Part shown: positions 9,095-17,891 of the stretch, piece after piece | Layout: the number at the start of each line of letters is the position of its first letter | How positions within the stretch are numbered: the stretch's first letter is position 1 | Assembly (NCBI RefSeq): GCF_050433385.1 | Contig: NZ_JBNPXI010000007.1 | Coordinates: forward strand, 99,549 to 163,548 | Length of the DNA stretch: 64,000 bases | Source of the DNA: Brassicibacter mesophilus | GTDB lineage: Bacteria > Bacillota > Clostridia > Tissierellales > Proteiniboraceae | Direction: 5' to 3' | Notes under the pieces: generated by a model | Databases searched by the model: none | What the model was told of the DNA's origin: nothing | What the model saw: only the letters and a program-made list of their open reading frames with translations | Made by a program: the position numbers and the translations under genes

Positions 9095-10123
9095 CTATAA
9101 CTTAAGCGTTCCTCTAATTATTTCTGCTCTCTTAGCATCTCTCTCTATAGTTGTAAGTTCGCTATCTGAAGTCTTTTGAATGCCTGCTGGTTGTGTATTA
9201 ATCAGCAAATGATTTATAACATTTATATCTATGTCTTTTATAATATTCATTTCTATTCCCATACGAACATCAGATAATAATTTCATAGATTCTTTTGAAG
9301 TCATAATTCTTGAATTTTGAAGTACTCCCAATGACCTGTAAACTTTATCCTCTACCTCTAATCTTTTACTTGATAACAAGTTGTTTCTTGTTTCCCTCTC
9401 CTGCATTATTATTTGTAATACAATACTTTTTAGCTTTTGTATTATTTCTTCTTCACTTTCTCCTAATGTTGTTTGATTAGAAATCTGAAAAATATTTCCT
9501 AATGCTCCTGTTCCCTCACCATAAAGTCCTCTAACTGTAAGTCCTACCTGACTGACAGCCTGTAATACTTTATTGATATATCCTGTTATAACAAGACATG
9601 GAAGATGAACCATTACTGACGCTCTAAGCCCTGTTCCTACATTAGTAGGACAGCAAGTTAAATATCCAAATCTCTCATCAAAAGCATACTTCAATTTTTC
9701 CTCTAGTAAGTCGTCTATTTTATTACAAATACTCCATCCTTGTTCAAGATTTAATCCAGGTAAAAGAACTTGTATTCTTAAATGATCCTCTTCGTTAACC
9801 ATTATTGTAACCTTTTCATCTTTTTTTAATAAGAATGAGCTTATTTTAGGTTTTTCGAGTAAGCTTGGACTTATTAAATGTTGTTCTACTAATACGCTTC
9901 TATCCAAAGGAGATATTTTTTCAATTTCATAGAGTTCATAATCTTTTGATAGTGTAGAACTATTATTAGTTACTGCATTAGCAACCATATGAGTTAGTTT
10001 TTTTGCCTCATCAATATCCATGAATTGAGGTAACTTAACATCCTCAATGTTTCTTGCCAGCCTTATTCGACTACTTATGACAATGTCGTTATCTGAACCT
10101 GAACCTTCTAACCACTTACTCAT
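9095..10123 (-). CDS. mcsB: Protein arginine kinase McsB
   Basis: McsB phosphorylates arginines on damaged proteins and on CtsR, marking them for ClpCP. The protein has 342 residues and a phosphagen-kinase fold: SSRIRLARNI near residue 17, the nucleotide-binding NEEDHLRIQ near residue 110, and CPTNVGTGLRASVMVHLP near residue 178 holding the family cysteine and arginine. It is six bases downstream of mcsA, its activator. The usual role is to inactivate CtsR during stress, releasing the whole operon. Confidence 0.96.
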   Translation of the reverse strand: MSKWLEGSGSDNDIVISSRIRLARNIEDVKLPQFMDIDEAKKLTHMVANAVTNNSSTLSKDYELYEIEKISPLDRSVLVEQHLISPSLLEKPKISSFLLKKDEKVTIMVNEEDHLRIQVLLPGLNLEQGWSICNKIDDLLEEKLKYAFDERFGYLTCCPTNVGTGLRASVMVHLPCLVITGYINKVLQAVSQVGLTVRGLYGEGTGALGNIFQISNQTTLGESEEEIIQKLKSIVLQIIMQERETRNNLLSSKRLEVEDKVYRSLGVLQNSRIMTSKESMKLLSDVRMGIEMNIIKDIDINVINHLLINTQPAGIQKTSDSELTTIERDAKRAEIIRGTLKL

Positions 10124-10129
10124 ATATAA

Positions 10130-10645
10130 TCACTCCTCATTACTTTCTAATTCGGATTGAAGACTTTTTATTTTGTCTCTTAATTCAGCTGCTTCTTCAA
10201 ATTTTTCGTTCTTAACAGCTAATTCAAGCTCCTCCTTGAGATTGTTTATTTCTTTTCTTATTCTTATTGTTCCACCAGCTCTTTTAGGTACCTTACCTAC
10301 ATGTGTATCATGTCCATGTATCCTTTTAAAAAGTGGAACTAATTTTTCATTAAACGATTTATAGCAGCTGCTGCATCCAAATTTACCCATCTGTCTAAAC
10401 TTCCCATAAGTAAGTCCGCATTTATCACAAGTAACCGATTTTATATAATCAACTTTCATAGGGCTATCTTGAATATTATCTAATAATCCTGTCAAAAAAT
10501 TCTGTATAGAAAATGGCGCATCAAAATCAAATTGCTTATGTTTTTTTGCACATTCTTCGCATAAGTGTAACTCTGTAACTTTATTATTGATTATTTTCGT
10601 CATATGAACTGTCGATTGGTTTTTGCCACATTCTTCACAAAGCAT
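10130..10645 (-). CDS. mcsA: Protein arginine kinase activator McsA
   Basis: McsA is a zinc protein that activates McsB and adapts substrates to ClpC. The 171-residue sequence has two paired zinc sites: CEECGKN with CEECAKKH in the first 35 residues, and CDKCG with CSSCYKSF near residues 75-95. A C-terminal UVR motif (KNEKFEEAAELRDKIKSLQSE) can dock on the ClpC middle domain. It sits 19 bases after ctsR and 6 bases before mcsB in the standard gene order. Confidence 0.95.
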   Translation of the reverse strand: MLCEECGKNQSTVHMTKIINNKVTELHLCEECAKKHKQFDFDAPFSIQNFLTGLLDNIQDSPMKVDYIKSVTCDKCGLTYGKFRQMGKFGCSSCYKSFNEKLVPLFKRIHGHDTHVGKVPKRAGGTIRIRKEINNLKEELELAVKNEKFEEAAELRDKIKSLQSELESNEE

Positions 10646-10664
10646 TTAATCCCCTCCAGATAAG

Positions 10665-11123
10665 CTATTTTAGAAATACTAGCAGCATATTTTTTAACAT
10701 GTTAGCTCTTAATTCATTTCTATCAACTGATATACTGCTTAACGTTCTATCAGCAAGTGCAACCTTCATTAACTTGCTTTCTCTGTCAGTAATCAATTCT
10801 TCCTCAACAAAACTATCAATTATACTATATGCTTTTGCTTTAGTAATAGATTCACCTATTATGTTTGAAATCAGATTATGAATATATTTATCATTAGTAA
10901 TATTAACCTTTATTATTTTTATATACCCTCCACCGCCTCTTCTACTCTCGATATAATACCCTCTATCAGTAGTAAATCTAGTTGTAAGAACATAATTTAT
11001 CTGTGAAGGCGCACAATCAAAGTGTTGCGCTAATTCATTTCTTTGAATTTCAACTGCCCCATTTTCAGTATCGCTTAAAAGATTTTTAATAAATTCTTCT
11101 ATTAAATTACTAATCCTAGACAT
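10665..11123 (-). CDS. ctsR: Transcriptional repressor CtsR
   Basis: CtsR is the class III heat-shock repressor that binds heptad direct repeats in front of clp genes. The 152-residue protein has the N-terminal winged helix (AQHFDCAPSQINYVLTTRF) and the glycine-rich RGGGGYIKI loop near residue 61, which in Bacillus is the thermosensor. The C-terminal domain (LANRSLS-like ADRTLSSISVDRNELRANML) is where McsB acts. It leads the operon, and a CtsR box overlaps its transcription start, so it represses itself. Confidence 0.96.
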   Translation of the reverse strand: MSRISNLIEEFIKNLLSDTENGAVEIQRNELAQHFDCAPSQINYVLTTRFTTDRGYYIESRRGGGGYIKIIKVNITNDKYIHNLISNIIGESITKAKAYSIIDSFVEEELITDRESKLMKVALADRTLSSISVDRNELRANMLKNMLLVFLK

Positions 11124-11139
11124 AAAACCACCTCATAAT

Positions 11140-11162
11140 TTTGACTTTGACTTTCTTTGCCT
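11140..11162 (-). promoter_or_regulatory. CtsR operator
   Basis: On the minus strand AGGCAAA-GAA-AGTCAAA fits the known CtsR consensus RGTCAAA-NAN-RGTCAAA with one mismatch. A third GTCAAA copy directly abuts it. It lies between the -10 element and the ctsR start codon, suited to blocking transcription. Confidence 0.8.
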
Positions 11163-11171
11163 TTCATTTAT

Positions 11172-11199
11172 ATTTTAATACATTTTTAAAATTTTTCAA
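11172..11199 (-). promoter_or_regulatory. Sigma-A promoter of the ctsR operon
   Basis: On the minus strand TTGAAA and TAAAAT are separated by 16 bases, just upstream of the CtsR operator. Confidence 0.6.
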
Positions 11200-11323
11200 T
11201 ATATTTTATATAAATTTTTCTCATTCTATGTTTATTATATCCATCTACTAATATTTTCTTTAGATTTTCTAATTTATATTGCTAAAAGAATATAATAAGG
11301 AATTCTAAACTTTTTTATGCGTT

Positions 11324-11373
11324 ATAAACAAACAAAAGAAGCATATTAAAATATGCTCCTTTTGTTTGTTTAT
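11324..11373 (-). terminator. Intrinsic terminator of the EF-G-like gene
   Basis: A long hairpin has outer arms ATAAACAAACAAAA (11324-11337) against TTTTGTTTGTTTAT (11360-11373) and an inner GCATATT/AATATGC stem. The T-rich 3' arm on the minus strand fits Rho-independent termination 14 bases after the stop codon. Confidence 0.8.
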
Positions 11374-11386
11374 ATTTGTTTTATTT

Positions 11387-13456
11387 TTATTCTTTTTCAG
11401 CTCTAGCTTCAGCAACAATTTTTTCACTCAGATGAGCTGGAACTTCGTCATATCGTGCAAATTCCATCTTAAAGCTTGCTCTTGCTTGAGTCATAGATCT
11501 TAAGTCTATAGCATATTTAAACATCTCAGCTTGTGGTGCTTCAGCCATAACAAGCTGAGCTCCATCTGATTGTTGTTCCATTCCAAGTATTCTTCCTCTT
11601 CTCTTGTTCATATCTCCCATAATGTCTCCCATGTAGTCTTCTGGAACTAGTATTTCTACACGCATTATCGGCTCGAGCAAAATAGGTTTTGCCTGTTCAA
11701 TTCCCTTTTTAAAAGCTAATGAAGCAGCTATCTTAAATGCCATTTCATTTGAGTCAACTGGGTGATATGAACCATCGTATAAAACAGCTTTCAAATTAAC
11801 AACAGGGTAACCTGCTAATACTCCCTTTTCAAGACAATCTCTCAATCCTTTTTCAACTGCAGGAATATATTGCTTAGGTACTGCTCCTCCAAAAATCTCT
11901 TCATCAAATTCGAAGTCCTGAGCTGTAGGTTCAAATCTTATATGAACATCTCCATATTGTCCTGCTCCACCTGATTGTTTTTTATGCTTTCCTTGAACAC
12001 TTGAAGCGCCTTTTATTGTTTCTCTGTAAGGTATTTTAGGATCTTTAAGCTCTACTTCTACCCCAAAGATATTTTTAAGCTTATTCATAATAACTCCCAG
12101 TTGCATGTTCCCTTGACCACCAACTAAAAGCTGTTTAGTTTCATTATTTCTCTCAACAATAAACGTTGGGTCTTCCTCAGTTAATCTGTGTAGAGAAGAT
12201 CCTATCTTTTCTTCATCACCTTTTGCCTTTGGCTCAACTGCTAAGAATAAACATGGTGCTGGATATTGTATCCCATCATATATTATTGGACTATTCTTTT
12301 CACATAAAGTGTGTCCTGTTTCTGTAAACTGCAATTTAGATATAGCCCCTATATCTCCTGCGGTAATTTCAGAAACTTCAACCTGACTCTTACCTCTTAA
12401 TAAAAAGAGACTTCCTATTTTCTCTATTTCATCTTTGTTTGCATTTAGTATTTCCATGTCCTTAGTTATTTTTCCTGAACAAACCTTAAATATCGATATT
12501 TTACCAACAAATGGGTCAACTATAGTTTTGAAAACTAGTGCAGAGAACGGCTCACTGCTATTAACTTTCCTTTGAATTTTTTCTGTACTATTAGGTTTAA
12601 CCCCTTCATACACACCGGAATCCTGTGGTGTTGGTAAATAGTCATAAATCATATCTAATAACGTATGAACTCCTATGTCTTTAGCTGATGAACCTACTAA
12701 AACAGGAACTAAATCACCATTTAGTACACCTTTTCTTAACCCATTATGAATCTCTTCAGTTGTAAATTCCTGTCCATCAAAAAACTTTTCTAAAAGCGCT
12801 TCATCAGTTTCAGCTACAGACTCAATTAGCATATCTCTTAACGGAGATATAGCATCTTCCATTCCATCTGGCACAGGAACATTGACGCAATCTTTTCCAT
12901 TGTATTCTCTTCCGATCAAGTCTACAATGTTTACAAAGCCTCTAAACGATTCGGCTTCTCCTAAAGGTATTGCAAAAGGTGCTATTTTCTTTCCAAATTT
13001 GTCTCTAAGCTCATTTATTAGCTTATCAAAGTTAACGTTTTCTTTATCCATTTTGTTGACAAATATTATTTTTGGTTTTTTTCTTTTTTCTGTGTACTTC
13101 CATGCTTTTTCAGTACCAACTTCTATACCTGCCGATGCATCGATTACTATAACTGCTCCTCCTGCCACTCTTAGTGCACTGTTTACTTCACCTATAAAGT
13201 CAAAATATCCTGGCGTGTCTAAAATATTGATTTTCGAGTTTTTCCATTCAATAGGGATTACTGAATTACCTATAGTAAACTGTCTAGCTATTTCTTCTTT
13301 ATCAAAATCAGATACTGTATTTCCATCTTCTACTTTACCTTTTCTTTTTAATACTCCGGTTGTGTACAATATCGTTTCTGTTAAAGTAGTCTTACCGCAG
13401 CTACCATGTCCTAAAAAAGCTACATTTCTTATCTTGTCAGTTTGATATCCCTTCAT
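11387..13456 (-). CDS. fusA2: Elongation factor G-like GTPase (paralogue group)
   Basis: This 689-residue translational GTPase has the EF-G domain order. The GTPase domain holds P-loop GHGSCGKTTLTE near residue 16, DTPGYFDF near residue 76 and NKMD near residue 130. Domain II and the domain III/IV/V region follow, the latter with KKQSGGAGQYGDVHIRFEP and RRGRILGM. It has no str-operon neighbours (rpsL, rpsG, tuf), and the serine/cysteine-rich P-loop departs from AHIDAGKTT of the canonical factor. I therefore take it as the secondary EF-G common in Clostridia, not the essential translocase. It is monocistronic by its terminator. The precise role of this paralogue group is unsettled. Confidence 0.9.
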   Translation of the reverse strand: MKGYQTDKIRNVAFLGHGSCGKTTLTETILYTTGVLKRKGKVEDGNTVSDFDKEEIARQFTIGNSVIPIEWKNSKINILDTPGYFDFIGEVNSALRVAGGAVIVIDASAGIEVGTEKAWKYTEKRKKPKIIFVNKMDKENVNFDKLINELRDKFGKKIAPFAIPLGEAESFRGFVNIVDLIGREYNGKDCVNVPVPDGMEDAISPLRDMLIESVAETDEALLEKFFDGQEFTTEEIHNGLRKGVLNGDLVPVLVGSSAKDIGVHTLLDMIYDYLPTPQDSGVYEGVKPNSTEKIQRKVNSSEPFSALVFKTIVDPFVGKISIFKVCSGKITKDMEILNANKDEIEKIGSLFLLRGKSQVEVSEITAGDIGAISKLQFTETGHTLCEKNSPIIYDGIQYPAPCLFLAVEPKAKGDEEKIGSSLHRLTEEDPTFIVERNNETKQLLVGGQGNMQLGVIMNKLKNIFGVEVELKDPKIPYRETIKGASSVQGKHKKQSGGAGQYGDVHIRFEPTAQDFEFDEEIFGGAVPKQYIPAVEKGLRDCLEKGVLAGYPVVNLKAVLYDGSYHPVDSNEMAFKIAASLAFKKGIEQAKPILLEPIMRVEILVPEDYMGDIMGDMNKRRGRILGMEQQSDGAQLVMAEAPQAEMFKYAIDLRSMTQARASFKMEFARYDEVPAHLSEKIVAEARAEKE

Positions 13457-13843
13457 CTATACTTCCCCCTTGCTCAGTATTATAGTTTTGACTTTTTCAG
13501 ATTATTAATAATATTCTACACATTTTTAAAAAATCCTTTTAAATATATATTTTTTTGCTACATATCAAAATATGCCCAACTTCTACATTATTATTCCAAT
13601 AATATGTAAAAATTTAAAATTTTTCAGTATATCTATAGATACAGTAATTCTATTTATAGTTATTTGACACAGTAATTTGAAACTTAATATGAGTAAAATA
13701 GAACGTTTATGCAAATATCCCCTTATTTCTTTTATTCATGTTCAGATATGTTATATATAATATCAAGTTATAATTCTTTATGATATAATGATGAGTAGAT
13801 ACATATGAATATAGGGGTTAAAATCTAAAGGGGGTCGATTTAT
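13457..13843. other. Intergenic region between divergent EF-G-like and aminotransferase genes
   Basis: A very A/T-rich 387-base gap with no ORF having a credible ribosome-binding site. A TATAAT at 13784-13789 could be the -10 element for the aminotransferase, but its -35 position holds only the weak TATCAA. Near the EF-G-like start, a TATAAT about 30 bases upstream on the minus strand is a possible -10 element. No riboswitch was recognised. Confidence 0.6.
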
Positions 13844-14926
13844 TTGTCAATATCTTTTAGAGAGGAGCTTAAGGAACTTTCTCCTTATAAGCCAGGTAAA
13901 CCAATTGATGATGTTAAAAGAGAGTATGGGCTCACAGAGGTTATAAAGCTTGCATCAAATGAAAATCCTCTAGGCTGCTCACCAAAAGCAATTGAAGCAA
14001 TCAAAGAAGCGTTTCAGAACCTAGCATTATATCCAGATGGAAACTGTACACTTTTAAAGAAAGCTTTATCAGACAAGCTTAATCTTAATGAAAACCAAAT
14101 CATCTTGAGCAGTGGCTCTGATGAAGTAATTGACCTTATAGCTAAAACCTTTATCAACAAAGGTGATGAAGCTATAATGGCAGACATAACATTTCCTAGA
14201 TACATAGCAACTACTAAAATGATGGGAGGAAAGCCTGTTATCGTTCCTCTAAAAGACTGGACACATGACTTAAATGGTATGTTAGATAAAATAACTGAAA
14301 AAACAAAGCTTATTTGGTTATGTAATCCTAATAACCCAACTGGAACTATGTTTAGTGAAGAAAAACTCATAAGCTTCTTAGATAAGGTTCCTCAAAACAT
14401 AGTTGTAGTCTATGATGAAGCTTATAATGAATATGTGACTAAAGACGATTACCCAAAAGATAGTATTTCACTATTAGAAAAATATCCAAACATATTAATC
14501 CTTAGAACATTCTCAAAAATCTATGGATTAGCTGCATTAAGAGTCGGGTACACTATGGCAAGTGAAGAAATAATCGAGAATATAAATAAGATAAGAGGTC
14601 CTTTCAATGTGAATTCCTTAGCTCAGGCCGCAGCTCTTGCTGCTCTTGAAGACCAAGATTTTATTAAAGAAAGCTTTAGAATTAATAAAGAAGGAAAAGA
14701 ATATCTTTATGACGAGTTTAGCAAAATGAACTTAGAGTATGCTCCTTCTGAGACAAATCATATATTTGTCAATGTTGAAAAAGATGCAAACGAAGTATTT
14801 ATTGAGCTTCAGAAAAAAGGTATGATCATAAGGCCTATGGTTGGAACTTGGATTAGAGTCAGCATAGGAACTATGGAACAGAACAAAATGTTTATAAAAC
14901 TATTGAAAAACCTACTAGATAGATAA
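13844..14926 (+). CDS. hisC: HisC-type PLP-dependent aminotransferase (class I/II)
   Basis: The 360-residue length and motifs match histidinol-phosphate aminotransferases: SNENPLGCSPKAI near residue 38, NPNNPTGTMFSEE near residue 163, and the PLP-lysine segment TFSKIYGLAALRVGY near residue 222. Substrate choice in this family (histidinol phosphate, aromatic or other amino acids) cannot be read from motifs. No other histidine genes are nearby, so the symbol describes the family, not a proven role. It starts at TTG with a strong AGGGGGTC ribosome-binding site. It is a single gene closed by a terminator shared with the convergent reductase gene. Confidence 0.9.
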   Translation: MSISFREELKELSPYKPGKPIDDVKREYGLTEVIKLASNENPLGCSPKAIEAIKEAFQNLALYPDGNCTLLKKALSDKLNLNENQIILSSGSDEVIDLIAKTFINKGDEAIMADITFPRYIATTKMMGGKPVIVPLKDWTHDLNGMLDKITEKTKLIWLCNPNNPTGTMFSEEKLISFLDKVPQNIVVVYDEAYNEYVTKDDYPKDSISLLEKYPNILILRTFSKIYGLAALRVGYTMASEEIIENINKIRGPFNVNSLAQAAALAALEDQDFIKESFRINKEGKEYLYDEFSKMNLEYAPSETNHIFVNVEKDANEVFIELQKKGMIIRPMVGTWIRVSIGTMEQNKMFIKLLKNLLDR

Positions 14927-14936
14927 ACTAGTAATA

Positions 14937-14965
14937 GAAAAAGCGGCTTGAGATAGCCGCTTTTC
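14937..14965. terminator. Bidirectional terminator between convergent genes
   Basis: Arms AAGCGGC (14941-14947) and GCCGCTT (14956-14962) are flanked by A and T tracts, so it works for both the aminotransferase and the convergent reductase gene. Confidence 0.85.
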
Positions 14966-14974
14966 AGTTTGTTT

Positions 14975-16123
14975 CTATAGCGTTTCTATAAATGCATTAA
15001 GTCTAGTACCTATCTGACCAGTATCTGACTTAGAATAATCTGTTTCAATACATATGTAATGTTTTCCCTTTTCTTTAGTAACAAAATTTTTAACGTTAAA
15101 AGATTCTACATTAAATGTATGGCAAGCTTGAAGTATTACTTCAACAACACCGTCTATCTGGTACTCATCTATCATCTCATCTAAAGATTTAAATCTACCA
15201 GGATTTGGAGTCATAACAGAACAATTGATATTTAGATATTTATAAGTTAATGCATCTATAGGATCTATAGTTTCATCAACGAGCTCCATTTTCTCTTTAG
15301 GACCACAGCAGTTTTCAAAAGCCACTACATCTGCACCCAAATCTTCAATTGTTTTTATAATTTTATCTCTTACACCTCCAGTTGGACATCCCGTAATAAG
15401 AATTCTCGGCCTGTTAGACTTCTTACCTTTAAGCTCTTTTTCATATTTTTCTCTTAATTCATTAGTCTTCTTAACAATATACTCGCATTGACTTCTTCTG
15501 TCAAACTGAAATCCTAAAGCCTCCATGACAGTATTCACTTCGTATCCTGTAATAGGTGATGGATTTAATTTGCCAAGCTCATAGAAATCTAGCAAAACCT
15601 TTCTTTCATAGTTTCTATCAATAATTGATTGTCTTAGCTTCTTATCACTAATCTCTACTCCAAATTTTTCTTCTAGAACTTCTTTAAGCTCAAGCATCTC
15701 TTCTCTCCAATACTTGAATGCATGGTCTTTTTTTTGTCCTTGAGGTAAATGCATTACATGTGTATGCTTTATCTCATTTAAAAGCTCATACATTTTTTTC
15801 TTTCCATCACATGTAGTTTCACCAACTATCATATCAGAAAAATAGAAGTACGGACATTTATCAGAGACAGCAAAGCCATAACTTGATTTTATAAGAGGAC
15901 ATAAATTTTTAGGTAAGTGAACCTCTGCATCTGGTATAGATTCCTCGCTCACACCACATAATCCTACTGGTACTGCACCAGCAGCATATATTAATTCCAT
16001 AGGAGTATATGTGCAAAATACTCCAACTACTTTAGTACCATTCTCCTTAAGCTCTTTCACCCTTAAAAAGCCTTCTCTTCTAGCTTCAGAATACTCATCA
16101 AATTTATTAGGTAAATTATACAT
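14975..16123 (-). CDS. 2-hydroxyacyl-CoA dehydratase-like protein, double-cubane-cluster reductase type
   Basis: The protein has 382 residues and belongs to the HgdB/BcrC superfamily of iron-sulfur proteins that do difficult low-potential reductions. Conserved cysteines are spread as in the family: GVFCTYTPMELIYAAG near residue 34, LPKNLCPLIKSSYG, DKCPYFYF, ETTCDGKKKMYE, ITGCPTGG, FENCCGPKE and QACHTFNVE. The stand-alone size and the FSDMIVGETTCDGKKKMYE segment match, from memory, the double-cubane-cluster proteins that hold an [8Fe-9S] cluster. Such proteins usually need an ATP-dependent activator of the HgdC type; none is encoded nearby. The physiological substrate is unknown. Confidence 0.82.
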   Translation of the reverse strand: MYNLPNKFDEYSEARREGFLRVKELKENGTKVVGVFCTYTPMELIYAAGAVPVGLCGVSEESIPDAEVHLPKNLCPLIKSSYGFAVSDKCPYFYFSDMIVGETTCDGKKKMYELLNEIKHTHVMHLPQGQKKDHAFKYWREEMLELKEVLEEKFGVEISDKKLRQSIIDRNYERKVLLDFYELGKLNPSPITGYEVNTVMEALGFQFDRRSQCEYIVKKTNELREKYEKELKGKKSNRPRILITGCPTGGVRDKIIKTIEDLGADVVAFENCCGPKEKMELVDETIDPIDALTYKYLNINCSVMTPNPGRFKSLDEMIDEYQIDGVVEVILQACHTFNVESFNVKNFVTKEKGKHYICIETDYSKSDTGQIGTRLNAFIETL

Positions 16124-16344
16124 TATTCCAACTCCCCTTTATATGAAAACCATAATAATTCACTACTATTCCATTAATAATCCTAGCGCTTTCACACACT
16201 TATCTAAACATAGGCACAATAATTCAAACAAATTATAACAGAGGAATTTTCATTCATCAAATTGTAATTTTTTATAGATTGAGCTATTAGTATAGAATTT
16301 TTCTAAACATCATATGTAATCATATTAAATACAGCTTTAACAAA

Positions 16345-16371
16345 TAATAAAAAGCAGTCAATTGACTGCTT
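16345..16371 (-). terminator. Intrinsic terminator of the acetyltransferase-like gene
   Basis: A perfect 20-base palindrome (AAGCAGTCAA/TTGACTGCTT, 16352-16371) is followed on the minus strand by TTTATTATTTG. Confidence 0.8.
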
Positions 16372-16372
16372 C

Positions 16373-17500
16373 TTAAATATTTTTTTTATATATTCTATAT
16401 GTCTTATAAATTTTACCGCCTAGTTTCTCAATATCTCTTTGCATGATTTTGTTATATTCCCATACGGTTGACCCTTCACCGTATTTATAACCTTTTTTTA
16501 TCAACGCCTCAAGCCCCTTTAAATAAATAGCCGAGGGTACTCCTTTCTTTCGGTATTCAGGAATGACAAACAACACAAATAACCTAGCTCTGTCTATCTT
16601 CCTCTTATGATAAAGATACTTTATAAATCCAAAAGGAAATAATCTTCCATTCATATGCTTCAACACTTGATTATAATCTGGTAAAGCTATATTAAATCCT
16701 ATTGGTGTACCGTCCTTAGCTCTCGCTATATATATCAAATCAGGATCTGCTACAGGAACTAAATTTTTACCTATTACTTTAATTTCTTCTTCAGTTGGCG
16801 GTATAAAATCATCCCATTCTTCCGGCATAGCTTTATCAATTATTTCTTTAACATCCATCATTTCTTTTTCTATATTCTTTATATTAAGCTTATCTATTGT
16901 GAACCCATATTTCTCCATCGCATATGGAACGTATTTCCTATACCTTTCATCTATTCCTTTATTTATTTCATAATAGTATGCGTAACAATCCCAATATTTT
17001 TCAAATCCATAGAGTTCAAAAATACCACGATAATATTCTTTATTATATGTATTCATAACCATAGTAGGATCAGTAAAATTATCTATGAGCAATCCACGAT
17101 TATCATCACCATTTGGTAAAGAAATTGGCCCAATAATCCTTTCCATACCTTTATCTTTTAACCAATCAGTTGCATAATTGAATAATGCTTTTGCAACTTC
17201 ATAATCTTCAACACATTCAAACAACGATATATATCCTTCTTTATATTGTTTTGCACTGTTCAAATGTTCATTTATTCCTACACAAAGTCTCCCACAAGGT
17301 TCATTATTCTTATAAGCAAGTAAAAGTAAATACGGCCCACTTTCTTTTAATGAGTTATTCTCTCCTCTAATTGATTTTTTAAAATCTGAAATTAATGGAG
17401 GAATCCAGCATGTATCTCCATTATATATTTTCCATGGTAGCTTAATAAAATGTTTTTCTGTCTTTGCCGAATCTACCTTACACACAAATATATCTCCCAT
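16373..17500 (-). CDS. GNAT-fold protein of the YghO-like type
   Basis: The 375-residue protein is mostly one large N-acetyltransferase-like region. Pointers are WIPPLISDFKKSI near residue 32, ERIIGPISLPNGDDNRGLLID near residue 120, and a C-terminal core with LFVLFVIPEYRKKGVPSAIYL, which is the acyl-CoA binding loop region of the GNAT fold. Family members are widespread in anaerobes and annotated only as acetyltransferases. No substrate is known, and the canonical Q/RxxGxG/A loop is only weakly met by RKKGVP. The gene stands alone with a GGGGGGATAAA ribosome-binding site and its own terminator. Confidence 0.7.
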   Translation of the reverse strand: MGDIFVCKVDSAKTEKHFIKLPWKIYNGDTCWIPPLISDFKKSIRGENNSLKESGPYLLLLAYKNNEPCGRLCVGINEHLNSAKQYKEGYISLFECVEDYEVAKALFNYATDWLKDKGMERIIGPISLPNGDDNRGLLIDNFTDPTMVMNTYNKEYYRGIFELYGFEKYWDCYAYYYEINKGIDERYRKYVPYAMEKYGFTIDKLNIKNIEKEMMDVKEIIDKAMPEEWDDFIPPTEEEIKVIGKNLVPVADPDLIYIARAKDGTPIGFNIALPDYNQVLKHMNGRLFPFGFIKYLYHKRKIDRARLFVLFVIPEYRKKGVPSAIYLKGLEALIKKGYKYGEGSTVWEYNKIMQRDIEKLGGKIYKTYRIYKKNI

Positions 17501-17891
17501 TTTATCCCCCCGTATATAATCACTCTTCTAATTTTTTTAGTATAAAATAGTATGTTTTTATATACAATAACTAAAGCAATGCCATGTATTAGTAAAGATT
17601 CTACAAAAATTTATCATTCCCTCTACATTAGCAGATATTTTGTCATACATTAAACCTATAGATAAGTAGTAACATAGCTATTTAGGGGCTTTTATTAACA
17701 TTTAACCAATAATTTTATAGTCAAAAATGTAGTCTCACCTAATATATCCATTTAACACTGCTCTCAATACCTGTACGCATTGGAATTACTGATGTAAATA
17801 CAGTTCATTAGGTAACTTGAATAAGAATTTTGTTAATTATATAATAGAGGTGAACGTTTTCTTGTTACATTATTGTTAAGGAGTTGATTTT
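17501..17891. other. Intergenic region upstream of guanine deaminase
   Basis: A 391-base A/T-rich gap between divergent genes. I looked for the conserved core of a purine riboswitch because guanine deaminase follows, and found none. No small ORF with a ribosome-binding site was found. Confidence 0.6.

Noticed and set aside
17501..17891. Purine riboswitch before guanine deaminase.
   Set aside because: No match to the conserved three-way junction core was found on either strand.
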